From: an uncultured Hellea sp. | Lineage (GTDB): Bacteria > Pseudomonadota > Alphaproteobacteria > Caulobacterales > Maricaulaceae | Direction of reading: 5' to 3' | Assembly: GCA_905477785.1 (NCBI GenBank) | Contig: CAJQGR010000065.1 | Span: forward strand, 1-33,627 | Length of the DNA stretch: 33,627 nt | Shown: piece by piece, positions 25,769 to 33,627 of the stretch | How the letters are laid out: each line of letters opens with the position of its first letter | How positions within the stretch are numbered: position 1 is the first letter of the stretch | Made by a program: the position numbers and the translations under genes | The notes under the pieces: model-generated | Database searches by the model: none | What the model was told of the DNA's origin: nothing | What the model saw: only the letters and a program-made list of their open reading frames with translations

Positions 25769-27511
25769 ATGCCAAAAAATATAAATCGTAGACAAATCCT
25801 AGGTGGATTAACGGCCACAAGTGCTTTCGCATGTTCGCCAAAAAATATATCAAGCTATAATGCTGAAGAAAAAAGTCATTCTGGTGAATTTTTACATGGG
25901 GTTGCCTCAGGGGATCCAAAGTTTGATAAAGTTATAATATGGACTCGGATAACGCCAAAAGACCCGCAACTAGGACAACTACGTGTTAAATGGGAGTTAT
26001 CTAAAAATGAAAATTTTGAAATAATAGCTAAGTCAGGTTTTTTTTCATCCCAATTATCTCGAGATTTTACTGTAAAAATCGATGTTAAAAATCTTATGGC
26101 TAACACAGAATATTATTATAGATTTCATTTTAATAAAAATACCTCGCCGATAGGGAAAACAAAAACACTTCCTAAGGGTGATATAGAAAAAGCAAGTTTT
26201 GCTGTTGTTTCATGCTCTAATTGGGAGCATGGATATTTTAATGTTTATGATCACATAGCACGTCAAGATCATTTCGATGCAGTTATTCACCTAGGAGACT
26301 ATTACTATGAATACGGTGCAGGAGAATACGAGGGGGCTTCAGGAACTAATCTAAATCGAATACATTCACCTGAACATGAAATAATAACACTTGACGATTA
26401 TCGCAAAAGACACGCACAATATAGAAGTGACAGTAGCTTACAGTTACTAACTCAAAAATTACCTCTTATAGCAATATGGGATGATCACGAAACAAGTAAT
26501 GATAGTTGGAAAGCAGGGGCAGATAACCACGGTCCCAATGAAGGTGATTGGAAAGATAGAAAACATGCGGCTTTAAGGGCTTATTATGAATGGATGCCAG
26601 TAAGAGAGCCAAAGCTAGAGCGATTAAAAAGTGATATATTTCGAAGTTTTGAGTGGGGCAACCTACTAACTCTAATAACTGTTGAAACTCGGCTGACTGC
26701 AAGGGCAGAACCTTTAGTTATGGAAGAGCATTATGATTTAATTACAAGTCCAGGAGGAGCTGAAAACTTTAAATCTGATATATTAAATGACCCAACTCGA
26801 GAAATGTTTGGTATAACTCAAAGTGAATTTATAATTAATGAACTTAAAAAATCAAAATCCTCTGGAACCTCTTGGCGAGTAATTGCAAACCAAGTTATTA
26901 TGGGTCGCTTACATACCACCGACCTAGAGCCTTACATTGATGAAAGTACTTTGAATTTAATTGAAAAAGATTGGCAAGGGGTTCGTGAAAGTATTCAACT
27001 CTCTAAGTATAAACTGCCGGTTTATCCTGATAGCTGGGATGGATATCCATACGCTAGGGAAAGATTTTATAAAGAATTAATAACTGAAGGAATAAAAGAT
27101 ATTATTGTACTTACTGGCGATGCACATGAGTTTTGGATAAATGACCTTACTTCTAAAAATAAAGAAAAAGTCGGAATAGAGTGCGTTACCTCTTCAGTAT
27201 CTTCAAAAACAATGACAGCTTATTTAGGTGGCAATACAGCAGATTACTCTTTACTTCTTACACAAGCAAACCCTGATGCTCGTTATTATAACGCACTTCA
27301 TAATGGCTATATAGACTTCTCATTAAATCAAGAAGCGGGCAAAGTTAAGTTGATAGGAGTATCAACTGTTGCGAGTCAAAAATATGAAGCATTTGAGATT
27401 GCGAGCTTTAATTTAAAAAAGCAAAGCGATACAATTACTGCAACAAAACCAAAGGGGTTAAATTTAAAACAAAGAGTACTCTTTGAAGGTATAGGTCAAG
27501 CTAAGCACTAA
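25769..27511 (+). CDS. phoD: PhoD-family alkaline phosphatase, Tat-exported
   Basis: This 580-residue protein matches PhoD, a Tat-exported metallophosphoesterase active on phosphodiesters and monoesters. The N-terminus has a twin arginine at R7-R8 (NRRQILGG) and a possible lipobox ending AFAC, suggesting a Tat-exported lipoprotein. The PhoD N-terminal domain starts at HGVASGDP. Metal ligands appear in H174-L-G-D177 (HLGDYYYEYG), D238-D-H-E (WDDHE) and TGDAHEFW near residue 450. The stop codon overlaps that of convergent bolA. In many alphaproteobacteria argF is followed by the chaperone gene hslO, so this gene may be an insertion. A Pho-box was not found in the 20-base gap upstream. Confidence 0.9.
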   Translation: MPKNINRRQILGGLTATSAFACSPKNISSYNAEEKSHSGEFLHGVASGDPKFDKVIIWTRITPKDPQLGQLRVKWELSKNENFEIIAKSGFFSSQLSRDFTVKIDVKNLMANTEYYYRFHFNKNTSPIGKTKTLPKGDIEKASFAVVSCSNWEHGYFNVYDHIARQDHFDAVIHLGDYYYEYGAGEYEGASGTNLNRIHSPEHEIITLDDYRKRHAQYRSDSSLQLLTQKLPLIAIWDDHETSNDSWKAGADNHGPNEGDWKDRKHAALRAYYEWMPVREPKLERLKSDIFRSFEWGNLLTLITVETRLTARAEPLVMEEHYDLITSPGGAENFKSDILNDPTREMFGITQSEFIINELKKSKSSGTSWRVIANQVIMGRLHTTDLEPYIDESTLNLIEKDWQGVRESIQLSKYKLPVYPDSWDGYPYARERFYKELITEGIKDIIVLTGDAHEFWINDLTSKNKEKVGIECVTSSVSSKTMTAYLGGNTADYSLLLTQANPDARYYNALHNGYIDFSLNQEAGKVKLIGVSTVASQKYEAFEIASFNLKKQSDTITATKPKGLNLKQRVLFEGIGQAKH

Positions 27512-27786
27512 GCTTTTTTAGCCTCCAAGCTAAAAGCATGAATTTGAGAAATTTCTTCATCAAGTAACTCCATAACAAGTCTATGAATTTGCAATCTGTT
27601 AAGTCCATCAAACTTTTTACTGATAATTACCACATGAAAATGGCTTTCTTTCCCGCCACCATCCAGTCCATGTTTGATAGCTCCTTGATGATGAGAATGT
27701 TTCGCAGATTCATCTATAACCTCTAGGTGCGTCGGATTGAAACTTTCTTGTAATTTTCTCTTGATTGATTCACTTAAAATGCCCAT
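27508..27786 (-). CDS. bolA: BolA-family protein
   Basis: The 92-residue protein has the BolA fold (class II KH-like), which partners monothiol glutaredoxins and shares [2Fe-2S] clusters. The conserved C-terminal block HFHVVIISKKFDGLNRLQIH is present. The N-terminal region contains HSHHQGAIKHG, rich in histidines that may help in cluster binding. It overlaps the convergent phoD by four bases (CTAA contains both stops). It is divergent from the J-domain protein gene, with 55 bases between. No glutaredoxin gene is in the window. Confidence 0.9.
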   Translation of the reverse strand: MGILSESIKRKLQESFNPTHLEVIDESAKHSHHQGAIKHGLDGGGKESHFHVVIISKKFDGLNRLQIHRLVMELLDEEISQIHAFSLEAKKA

Positions 27787-27841
27787 TTTAACCAGTCCTT
27801 AAAAAACAACCAAAACACAAACCCTTAACGTAACAGTATAT

Positions 27842-28465
27842 ATGACAAATAATTTTGAATACAAACCCAAAGGCATAGATATCCGTGTAAATAAGGGTAA
27901 AAAGAAAGTAGACCCTAATCAACAAGTGTGTGATTGGGCCGGTTGCGTTAGCATGGGAGGGTGCAGGGCACCTAAATCTCCAGATAGCGTAGGAAAAGAA
28001 TATTATAATTTTTGCACCCAACATGCCCGCGAATATAATAAAAATTGGAATTTCTTCTCAAACATGAGTGATGAGGATATTGCAGAATGGCAAATTGGAG
28101 CTCGCCATGGCCATAGGCCCACATGGGATGTACGTAAAAATACAGCAGAAAGGGCTTCCGCACAAAAAAAACGAAAAGCAGGTTCGACAGCTGCTACAGC
28201 TGAAGGTTATTCAATATTTGGTGAAGGTAAAATAACAGATCAGACTGAGGCACCAAGAAGGCGTAGTTTGTCCAAATTACAGCTTAAGGCTTTAAATGAC
28301 CTTGGGCTAGACGATACGGCCTCCAAAGCAGATGTAAGAAAGCGTTACACACAATTAGTTAAGCAGCTTCATCCAGATACGAATCAAGGCAAACGGAATA
28401 CTGAAGAAAGTTATCAACGCGTAGTCAGTGCAATGAAAGTTCTACGAACAACAAACCTTGGCTAA
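27842..28465 (+). CDS. J-domain protein with N-terminal Cys/His cluster
   Basis: This 207-residue protein ends in a J-domain (about residues 145-207) with the Hsp70-stimulating motif H177-P-D179 in QLHPDT. The first 65 residues hold a putative metal cluster: C30, C35, C41, C58 and H61 (CDWAGC, GGC, FCTQH). The middle contains EWQIGARHGHRPTWD and a basic linker. It is encoded 32 bases upstream of cobS in the same direction, an order seen in other alphaproteobacteria, so it is probably a dedicated cochaperone for the cobaltochelatase genes; that is inference from position. It is not DnaJ itself, as the Gly/Phe and CxxCxGxG regions are absent. Confidence 0.88.
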   Translation: MTNNFEYKPKGIDIRVNKGKKKVDPNQQVCDWAGCVSMGGCRAPKSPDSVGKEYYNFCTQHAREYNKNWNFFSNMSDEDIAEWQIGARHGHRPTWDVRKNTAERASAQKKRKAGSTAATAEGYSIFGEGKITDQTEAPRRRSLSKLQLKALNDLGLDDTASKADVRKRYTQLVKQLHPDTNQGKRNTEESYQRVVSAMKVLRTTNLG

Positions 28466-28497
28466 AAATTTTACATTAACCTAAAACGGATAAGCAG

Positions 28498-29481
28498 ATG
28501 AACGAAAAATTTCCAATTTTTAAACCGGACACATTCGTATCGGCGAGAGAAACCTTTAATACTAATTTTGATATGCAGGTACCTGCATTTAGTGAAAAGT
28601 CTGAATATGTACCAACTATAGATAATGCATATTTATTTGATTCTAGAACAACTCAAGCGATTTGCGCCGGGTTTTCTAATGATAGGCGGGTCATGCTTCA
28701 GGGTTATCATGGAACTGGCAAATCAACACATATTGAACAGGTGGCAGCTCGACTTAATTGGCCAATGGTCAGAATAAATTTAGACTCACATGTGAGTAGA
28801 ATAGATCTCATAGGTAAAGATGCCATCGTTTTAAAGGATGGAAAACAAATTACAGAATTCCGTGAGGGCCTATTACCTTGGGCACTTCAAAACCCTGTCG
28901 CATTAGTTTTTGATGAATATGATGCGGGACGGCCAGATGTTATGTTTGTTATACAACGTGTCTTAGAGGCTCAAGGCAGACTAACTCTATTAGATCAAAG
29001 CAAAGTTATTACACCACATATTGCTTTTAGGCTTTTTGCTACAACCAATACTGTCGGACTAGGGGATACGTCAGGCTTATATCATGGAACACAACAAATA
29101 AACCAAGGCCAAATGGATAGATGGAGCATTGTATGTCAACTAAATTATCTCTCCCATCAAGAGGAAGAAGCGATAGTATTAGCTAAATCACCAACTTATA
29201 AAACTCAAGAAGGCAAGGATATAATTGCTTCCATGGTTAGGGTTGCAGATATGACCCGTAGTAGCTTTATTGCAGGTGACATATCTACAGTGATGAGCCC
29301 GAGAACAGTTATGAATTGGGCAGAAAATGCACGTATTTTTGATAATGATATTGCACAAGCCTTTAGACTCACATTTTTAAATAAATGTGATGAATTAGAA
29401 AGGCCTATAATTAATGAGTTTTATCAAAGAGCATTCGGAAATGATCTAGCAGAATCAGCAATATCTGGCTTAGTTAGTTAA
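28498..29481 (+). CDS. cobS: Aerobic cobaltochelatase AAA+ subunit CobS
   Basis: CobS is the AAA+ ATPase of the aerobic cobaltochelatase CobNST, which inserts cobalt into hydrogenobyrinic acid a,c-diamide in B12 synthesis. The 327-residue protein has Walker [10 protein letters not shown] at 69-77 and a Walker B at LVFDEYDAG. Later motifs ([11 protein letters not shown], and the sensor-2-like SPRTVMNW) fit the MoxR/BchI branch of AAA+. It runs straight into cobT with an 8-base gap. The third subunit gene, cobN, and the remaining B12 genes are outside the window. Confidence 0.94.
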   Translation: MNEKFPIFKPDTFVSARETFNTNFDMQVPAFSEKSEYVPTIDNAYLFDSRTTQAICAGFSNDRRVMLQGYHGTGKSTHIEQVAARLNWPMVRINLDSHVSRIDLIGKDAIVLKDGKQITEFREGLLPWALQNPVALVFDEYDAGRPDVMFVIQRVLEAQGRLTLLDQSKVITPHIAFRLFATTNTVGLGDTSGLYHGTQQINQGQMDRWSIVCQLNYLSHQEEEAIVLAKSPTYKTQEGKDIIASMVRVADMTRSSFIAGDISTVMSPRTVMNWAENARIFDNDIAQAFRLTFLNKCDELERPIINEFYQRAFGNDLAESAISGLVS

Positions 29482-29489
29482 AACAGTTA

Positions 29490-31295
29490 ATGAGTAAAAA
29501 TACTCCAGTTGATAAATTTAAAAATGCTATTAGTGCATCAACAAAAGCCTTAGCTGGCGACCCAAATATAGAAATTTCTTTTGGCGGGGACGTTGCTGGT
29601 TTAGTGCGCGACCAAGTAATGCTACCTAGCTTGCCTGCTAAATTAAGCTATCAGGAGATTTCAAAAATTAGGGGAGAAGCAGATGGAATAGCATTATATT
29701 TGGCTCACCATGACAAGACTATTCATAAAAAGTACCAACCCGGAATTGGTCCAAGAAGGGCAATATATGAAGCAATAGAAACCGCAAGAGTTGAAGCGGT
29801 TGGTAGTAAATACTTGAAAGGTGTTAGCTCTAACCTTTTTGCTTCTGCATTTGCAAGGGGCCTACGAAAAGGTTTCAACAAAGTAGGTATGAAGAAGGAT
29901 GAAAATAACTTCGCCGAAGCATTAGGTCTATACACTCGTGAAATATTTACCGAAACTGAAACTCCATCCAGTTTTGATGGGATTATGTTAAATTGGAGAA
30001 AAAAAATAGTAGATGAAATATCATCAGATATAATAAATCTAAAAACTAAAATTTTTGATCAAGAAGAATTCGCAAAATCTGTACAAGTACTTATTCAAAA
30101 TTTAGAATTAAATAACAACCTTGCCGAACCAGAAGAAAATAAAGAATCAGAAGAAGAAAACTCTGAAAATGAAGGATCACAACCTGATCAAACACCGGAT
30201 ATTCCTCAAGAACAAGGGCAGTCTGAAATTTCAAGCGCTGACGCCATTGATGATGAAGAAATAAGCCCACAAGATATTATTGATGCAGAGAATATAGATG
30301 GCAGCCCTGATGATGAAAACCAAACTTCCGACCCAAATGCACCTCGCCCAAATCCTACAAATCTACCCGATCCGTATAAAATTTATTCGAATAAGTATGA
30401 TGAGACTATTAAGGCCGAAGAACTTTGTGATATCGAAGAATTAGATAGATTAAGAGGTTATCTTGATGGCCATATGGCCGGTCTATCATCGATTATTTCT
30501 AGGCTGGCAAACCGTTTGCAACGAAAGCTTCTTGCCCAGCAGCAACGCGCATGGACATTTGACCTTGAAGAGGGTCAACTTGATACAGCGCGACTCACTC
30601 GCGTGATTGTTGACCCTATGTCAGCCCTAACCTTCAAGGAAGAGAAGGAAACTAATTTCCGCGATACGATAGTTACAATTCTAATTGACAATTCTGGATC
30701 AATGAGAGGTCGGCCTATAATGGTTGCAGCTGTTTGCGCAGATATAATGGCCAGAACTCTTGAAAGGTGCGGGGTAAAGTCAGAAATTCTTGGCTTTACA
30801 ACACGTGCTTGGAAAGGAGGACATAGCTTTCAAGACTGGATGACTAATGGGAAGCCAACTTCCCCCGGTCGCCTCAACGATTTACGCCACATAATATACA
30901 AAGGGGCAGATACTCCTTGGCGAAGAGCAAAAAGGAACTTAGGATTAATGATGCGCGAAGGGTTATTAAAAGAGAATATAGATGGCGAAGCTCTCGAATG
31001 GGCATATCAACGTTGCTCCCATAGGCCCGAACAAAGAAAAATTATAATGATTATTTCTGATGGAGCTCCGGTAGATGATGCAACACAGAGTCAAAACAAA
31101 ACAGGCCTTCTAGAGTCTCACCTTAGGATGGTTATCGATAAAATCGAAAATAGAAGTGAAGTTGAGCTAGTTGCAATTGGTATTGGTCATGATGTTACGC
31201 GTTGGTACAAACGCGCGGTTACCATAATGGATGTTGAGCAGTTGGGCGGTGCTATGACAGAAAAACTTGCTGAGCTATTTGACGCTAAAAAATAA
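29490..31295 (+). CDS. cobT: Aerobic cobaltochelatase VWA subunit CobT
   Basis: CobT partners CobS in the cobaltochelatase; CobN binds the corrin ring. The 601-residue protein has an N-terminal domain to about 200, an acidic, low-complexity linker at roughly 205-300 rich in Glu, Asp, Gln and Pro, and a C-terminal von Willebrand A domain. Its MIDAS motif D400-N-S-G-S404 ([10 protein letters not shown]) is intact, with the later MIIISDGAP Asp. This chelatase CobT is unrelated to the phosphoribosyltransferase also called CobT in enterics. It lies eight bases after cobS and is probably translationally coupled. Confidence 0.94.
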   Translation: MSKNTPVDKFKNAISASTKALAGDPNIEISFGGDVAGLVRDQVMLPSLPAKLSYQEISKIRGEADGIALYLAHHDKTIHKKYQPGIGPRRAIYEAIETARVEAVGSKYLKGVSSNLFASAFARGLRKGFNKVGMKKDENNFAEALGLYTREIFTETETPSSFDGIMLNWRKKIVDEISSDIINLKTKIFDQEEFAKSVQVLIQNLELNNNLAEPEENKESEEENSENEGSQPDQTPDIPQEQGQSEISSADAIDDEEISPQDIIDAENIDGSPDDENQTSDPNAPRPNPTNLPDPYKIYSNKYDETIKAEELCDIEELDRLRGYLDGHMAGLSSIISRLANRLQRKLLAQQQRAWTFDLEEGQLDTARLTRVIVDPMSALTFKEEKETNFRDTIVTILIDNSGSMRGRPIMVAAVCADIMARTLERCGVKSEILGFTTRAWKGGHSFQDWMTNGKPTSPGRLNDLRHIIYKGADTPWRRAKRNLGLMMREGLLKENIDGEALEWAYQRCSHRPEQRKIIMIISDGAPVDDATQSQNKTGLLESHLRMVIDKIENRSEVELVAIGIGHDVTRWYKRAVTIMDVEQLGGAMTEKLAELFDAKK

Positions 31296-31373
31296 CTTAG
31301 TCTTAATCCTGAATATATTTTAAAAATAAATTATAAGTAAATACTAACAAGGTTTTAAAACAAAATTTAGATT

Positions 31374-32768
31374 ATGACACTAGATCCAAAAAATTGGGAA
31401 GAATTTCGCCAGGTTGCTCACGCTATGCTTGAAAGCTCTCTGGATAAAATGGAAAATGCCCGGCAGGGCAGAGTTTGGACTCCGGTACCAAAGGGCCTTG
31501 AAGCTAGTTTCAAAACTGATACCCCAAATGAAAGTCTTTCTTTGCAACAGATAAAAGAAGAGCTTGATCAAATAATGAAGTATGGCCCTGGAAACACTCA
31601 CCCTCGATTCTTTGGCTGGGTGAATGGTGCTGGCTCACCATCAAATATTTTAGCAGAAATTGCTGCAGCCGCAATGAATGTAAATGCAGGAGGAAGAAAT
31701 CATATTGCTCCTATTATAGAGCAACAAGTAATTAAATGGTCAGCTAGTATTATGGGAATGCCTGACAACACAACTGGTCTGATAACATCAGGCACATCAA
31801 TGGCAACAATTATAGCACTTAAAGTCGCTCGTGATAAAGCTCTTGAATTACACGACCATAGTACACTAGTTGGCTATACAAGCGATCAAACCCATAATTG
31901 TATAGCAAAAGCATTCGATTTATTAGGGCTTCCTAAGACTTCATTACAAAAAATCCCATGTGATAATAATTATGAAATTCATATAAAAACATTAAAAGAA
32001 ACTATTGAAAAAGACATCGCTGATGGTCGTCATCCTTTCGCCATTATCGGTAACGCAGGTACAGTAAATACAGGATCAATTGATAATTTAAATAAGTTAG
32101 CAGATATCGCATACAATAATGGAATATGGTACCACATTGATGGAGCCTTCGGTTCTGCAGCAATCTTATCAAAAACTGCGCAGCATCGTCTAAAAGGTTT
32201 GAGCAAAGCAGACAGTATAGCATTTGATTTCCATAAATGGTGGCAAGTTAATTATGAAGCAGGTTGTGTTCTTATTAAAGATTCTATTTTGCATAAAAAA
32301 TCTTTCGCCAATAGACCTGAATACTTGAAATATTGTCAAGATGGCCTCTCTGGGGGCGATTTTTGGACTATGGATTATGGACCTGAACTATCAAGAAGTT
32401 TCAGAGCTCTCAAAGTATGGGTTCATCTAAAGTCTCATGGGATAAGTGAAATTGCAAATGTTGTAGAGAGAAATATTAATCAAGCGCAATACTTAAAAAA
32501 TAGAGTAAAATCAGAGGCAGTACTAGAATTACTGGCACCAGTAGCCCTCAATATATGTTGCTTCCGCTATAAATTTAAATCAAATATAGATGAGAAAAAT
32601 TCACTTATTGTTCTTAAAATTCAAGAAAGTGGAATAGCTGCCCCATCTACAACCACGATAGGTGGGAATACAGCTATCCGAATAAATATAACAAATCACC
32701 GAACTATTAATTCAGACTTAGACTTACTAATAAATTCAGTCTTAGAAGTAGGGAAATCCTTAGTTTAG
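31374..32768 (+). CDS. PLP-dependent group II decarboxylase
   Basis: This 464-residue protein belongs to the PLP-dependent decarboxylase family (glutamate, aspartate, tyrosine and aromatic amino acid decarboxylases). The PLP lysine is K288 in FDFHKWWQ. The motifs TSGTSMATIIALKVARD, GNAGTVNTGSIDNL and YHIDGAFG are typical. The N-terminus SLDKMENARQGRVWTPVP is family-like. The substrate cannot be assigned safely: aspartate, glutamate, histidine, tyrosine and aromatic specificities share these motifs. It stands alone on the plus strand, 78 bases after cobT, with no transporter or pathway neighbour to help. It is convergent with bfr across a 16-base gap. Confidence 0.88.
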   Translation: MTLDPKNWEEFRQVAHAMLESSLDKMENARQGRVWTPVPKGLEASFKTDTPNESLSLQQIKEELDQIMKYGPGNTHPRFFGWVNGAGSPSNILAEIAAAAMNVNAGGRNHIAPIIEQQVIKWSASIMGMPDNTTGLITSGTSMATIIALKVARDKALELHDHSTLVGYTSDQTHNCIAKAFDLLGLPKTSLQKIPCDNNYEIHIKTLKETIEKDIADGRHPFAIIGNAGTVNTGSIDNLNKLADIAYNNGIWYHIDGAFGSAAILSKTAQHRLKGLSKADSIAFDFHKWWQVNYEAGCVLIKDSILHKKSFANRPEYLKYCQDGLSGGDFWTMDYGPELSRSFRALKVWVHLKSHGISEIANVVERNINQAQYLKNRVKSEAVLELLAPVALNICCFRYKFKSNIDEKNSLIVLKIQESGIAAPSTTTIGGNTAIRINITNHRTINSDLDLLINSVLEVGKSLV

Positions 32769-32784
32769 TATTATTTAGAAGTAA

Positions 32785-33267
32785 TTACCCGTCAGTAACT
32801 GGACCACTTTGAAGTTGGATATAATTTTCAATTCCTATTTGTTTGATCAAATCATATTGTGTTTCAAGAAAGTCAACATGCTCTTCTTCATTTACTAAAA
32901 TTGATTGTAGAAGGTCTCTAGTACCATAGTCTCTTATGCTTTCACAATATTCAACAGCATCGCGGTAAATAGGAATCGCAATATCTTCAAGCTTCATGTC
33001 GCATTCAAGAATTTCATGAACTGACTCACCTATGTATAACTTTCCTAAGTCCTGCAAATTAGGCAATCCATTGAGAAAAAGAATTCGTTCAATAATCTTA
33101 TCTGCATGCTCCATTTCTTCTATACTTTCTTTATACTCTTTTTCAGCTAACTTTGTGACTCCCCAATCTTTTAACATTCTTGAATGTAAAAAATATTGAT
33201 TAATCGCGGTTAGCTCAGCTTTTAATGCTTTATTTAAATGTTCTATGGTTTTTTTATCGCCACGCAT
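32785..33267 (-). CDS. bfr: Bacterioferritin
   Basis: Bacterioferritin forms a 24-subunit shell that oxidises Fe(II) and stores ferric mineral, binding one heme per two subunits. The 160-residue sequence is nearly collinear with E. coli Bfr. The ferroxidase residues E18, E51, H54, E94, E127 and H130 and the heme ligand M52 all keep E. coli numbering. A strong Shine-Dalgarno GAAGGAG sits six bases before the ATG (33274-33280). It is downstream of the partial bfd, the usual pairing for iron release. The gap to bfd has several dyads that could be operators. No substitution breaks either active centre. Confidence 0.97.
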   Translation of the reverse strand: MRGDKKTIEHLNKALKAELTAINQYFLHSRMLKDWGVTKLAEKEYKESIEEMEHADKIIERILFLNGLPNLQDLGKLYIGESVHEILECDMKLEDIAIPIYRDAVEYCESIRDYGTRDLLQSILVNEEEHVDFLETQYDLIKQIGIENYIQLQSGPVTDG

Positions 33268-33331
33268 AATTAACTCCTTCTTTCTAAGGCATATTGAAAC
33301 TTTTAGGTATATGTCGTCAATTTAAATGTTG

Positions 33332-33350
33332 GCAATTGCAAATCAATTGC
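33332..33350. promoter_or_regulatory. Dyad 1 upstream of bfr
   Basis: GCAATTG, five bases (caaat), then CAATTGC: a perfect 7-5-7 inverted repeat of 19 bases, 65 to 83 bases before the bfr start codon. It is one of three 19-base dyads in the bfd-bfr gap. Its core resembles AT-rich operators of Fur-superfamily regulators, but I cannot name the protein. Confidence 0.45.
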
Positions 33351-33351
33351 A

Positions 33352-33370
33352 GAAAAAAATGACTTTTTTC
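33352..33370. promoter_or_regulatory. Dyad 2 upstream of bfr
   Basis: GAAAAAA, five bases (atgac), then TTTTTTC: a perfect 7-5-7 inverted repeat. Its centre is 20 bases from dyad 1. The stem is nearly all A/T and has no following T-run suited to an intrinsic terminator in either direction, so a homopolymer coincidence is possible. Confidence 0.3.
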
Positions 33371-33382
33371 AGTTATTTAACA

Positions 33383-33401
33383 GAGATTGAAAGTCAATCT
33401 C
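33383..33401. promoter_or_regulatory. Fur-box-like dyad upstream of bfr
   Basis: GAGATTGA-aag-TCAATCTC is a perfect 8-3-8 dyad of 19 bases. Compared by hand with the classic 19-base Fur box GATAATGATAATCATTATC it matches 13 of 19 positions, including the TGAnAnTCA core. The loop is too short for a good RNA hairpin, favouring a protein-binding site. A related sequence (ATTGAAAATCACTC, 33417-33430) lies 31 bases further upstream of bfr. Confidence 0.5.
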
Positions 33402-33459
33402 AAATAATTCGAAGAAATTGAAAATCACTCGCGGAAATGTACATAAATTTTTAAAGTGG

Positions 33460-33627
33460 TTATTCGGCAGCTTCTAGCTTAAGGCTAGTAAGTTGGTACT
33501 CTGCAACACGGTTATCAATACTAATACGGCACTGCCCACAATTAAACTTCATATTACACGATTTTAAAACATCTGCGGCAGAACGAGCCCCATTTGAGGT
33601 AGCTATGTCAACTTTTGCAGTATTAAT
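33460..33627 (-). CDS. bfd: Bacterioferritin-associated ferredoxin-like protein, C-terminal part
   Basis: Fifty-five C-terminal codons are in the window, ending in TAA at 33460-33462; the start lies beyond the right edge. The visible part includes SAADVLKSCNMKFNCGQCR, matching the Fer2_BFD domain, whose C-terminal cluster ligands are the two cysteines of C-G-x-C. Bfd binds Bfr and delivers electrons that release stored iron. It lies immediately upstream of bfr in the same direction, as expected. The N-terminal C-x-C pair cannot be checked. The sequence after the motif is about 22 residues and ends in an acidic tail. Confidence 0.8.
   Translation of the reverse strand: MNTAKVDIATSNGARSAADVLKSCNMKFNCGQCRISIDNRVAEYQLTSLKLEAAE

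Overview
This 33.6 kb window is AT-rich, tightly packed chromosomal DNA from an alphaproteobacterium, most likely a streamlined aquatic or marine lineage. The class call rests on a gcrA cell-cycle regulator gene, an aerobic cobaltochelatase pair cobS-cobT preceded by a J-domain protein gene, and the gene order mutS-glnD-murJ-trpS-(pcuC)-nfuA-tsaB, all typical of alphaproteobacteria. I cannot assign a lower rank from this sequence alone. I saw no rRNA, tRNA, insertion sequence, phage gene, CRISPR array or convincing intrinsic terminator. No intergenic gap exceeds 300 bases; the longest, about 279 bases, lies between gcrA and an ABC-2 permease gene.

Layout. Positions 1-9199 (minus strand) form one compact operon, mutS-glnD-murJ-trpS-pcuC-nfuA-tsaB, with gaps of mostly 1-3 bases. 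It covers mismatch repair, nitrogen signalling, lipid II flipping, tRNA charging, copper delivery, Fe-S assembly and the start of the t6A gene tsaB. Positions 9239-11534 (minus) hold an AmpG-type muropeptide permease and a C39-like lipoprotein. Positions 11658-13436 (plus) hold an exported DUF885 metallohydrolase. Positions 13476-14455 (minus) hold a coupled ArsC-family and acyltransferase pair. Positions 14643-19731 (plus) run serine hydrolase, two overlapping PaaI-type thioesterases, a MATE exporter and mnmC. Positions 19728-22405 (minus) hold a solitary molybdopterin oxidoreductase and gcrA. Positions 22685-27511 (plus) run an ABC-2 permease, argD, argF and a PhoD-type phosphatase. bolA (minus) is divergent from the J-domain protein-cobS-cobT cluster (plus). 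A PLP-dependent decarboxylase follows, and the window ends in a minus-strand bfd-bfr iron-storage pair with bfd cut by the window edge.

Most genes are conserved housekeeping genes. I found no clear evidence of an undescribed multi-gene system. The items most worth a second look are: clustered dyads resembling Fur boxes between bfd and bfr; a spaced direct repeat and a DnaA-box-like site upstream of gcrA; a molybdopterin enzyme whose metal ligand appears to be aspartate; a J-domain protein with a Cys/His cluster tied to cobST; and two convergent gene pairs whose stop codons overlap in the same four bases.
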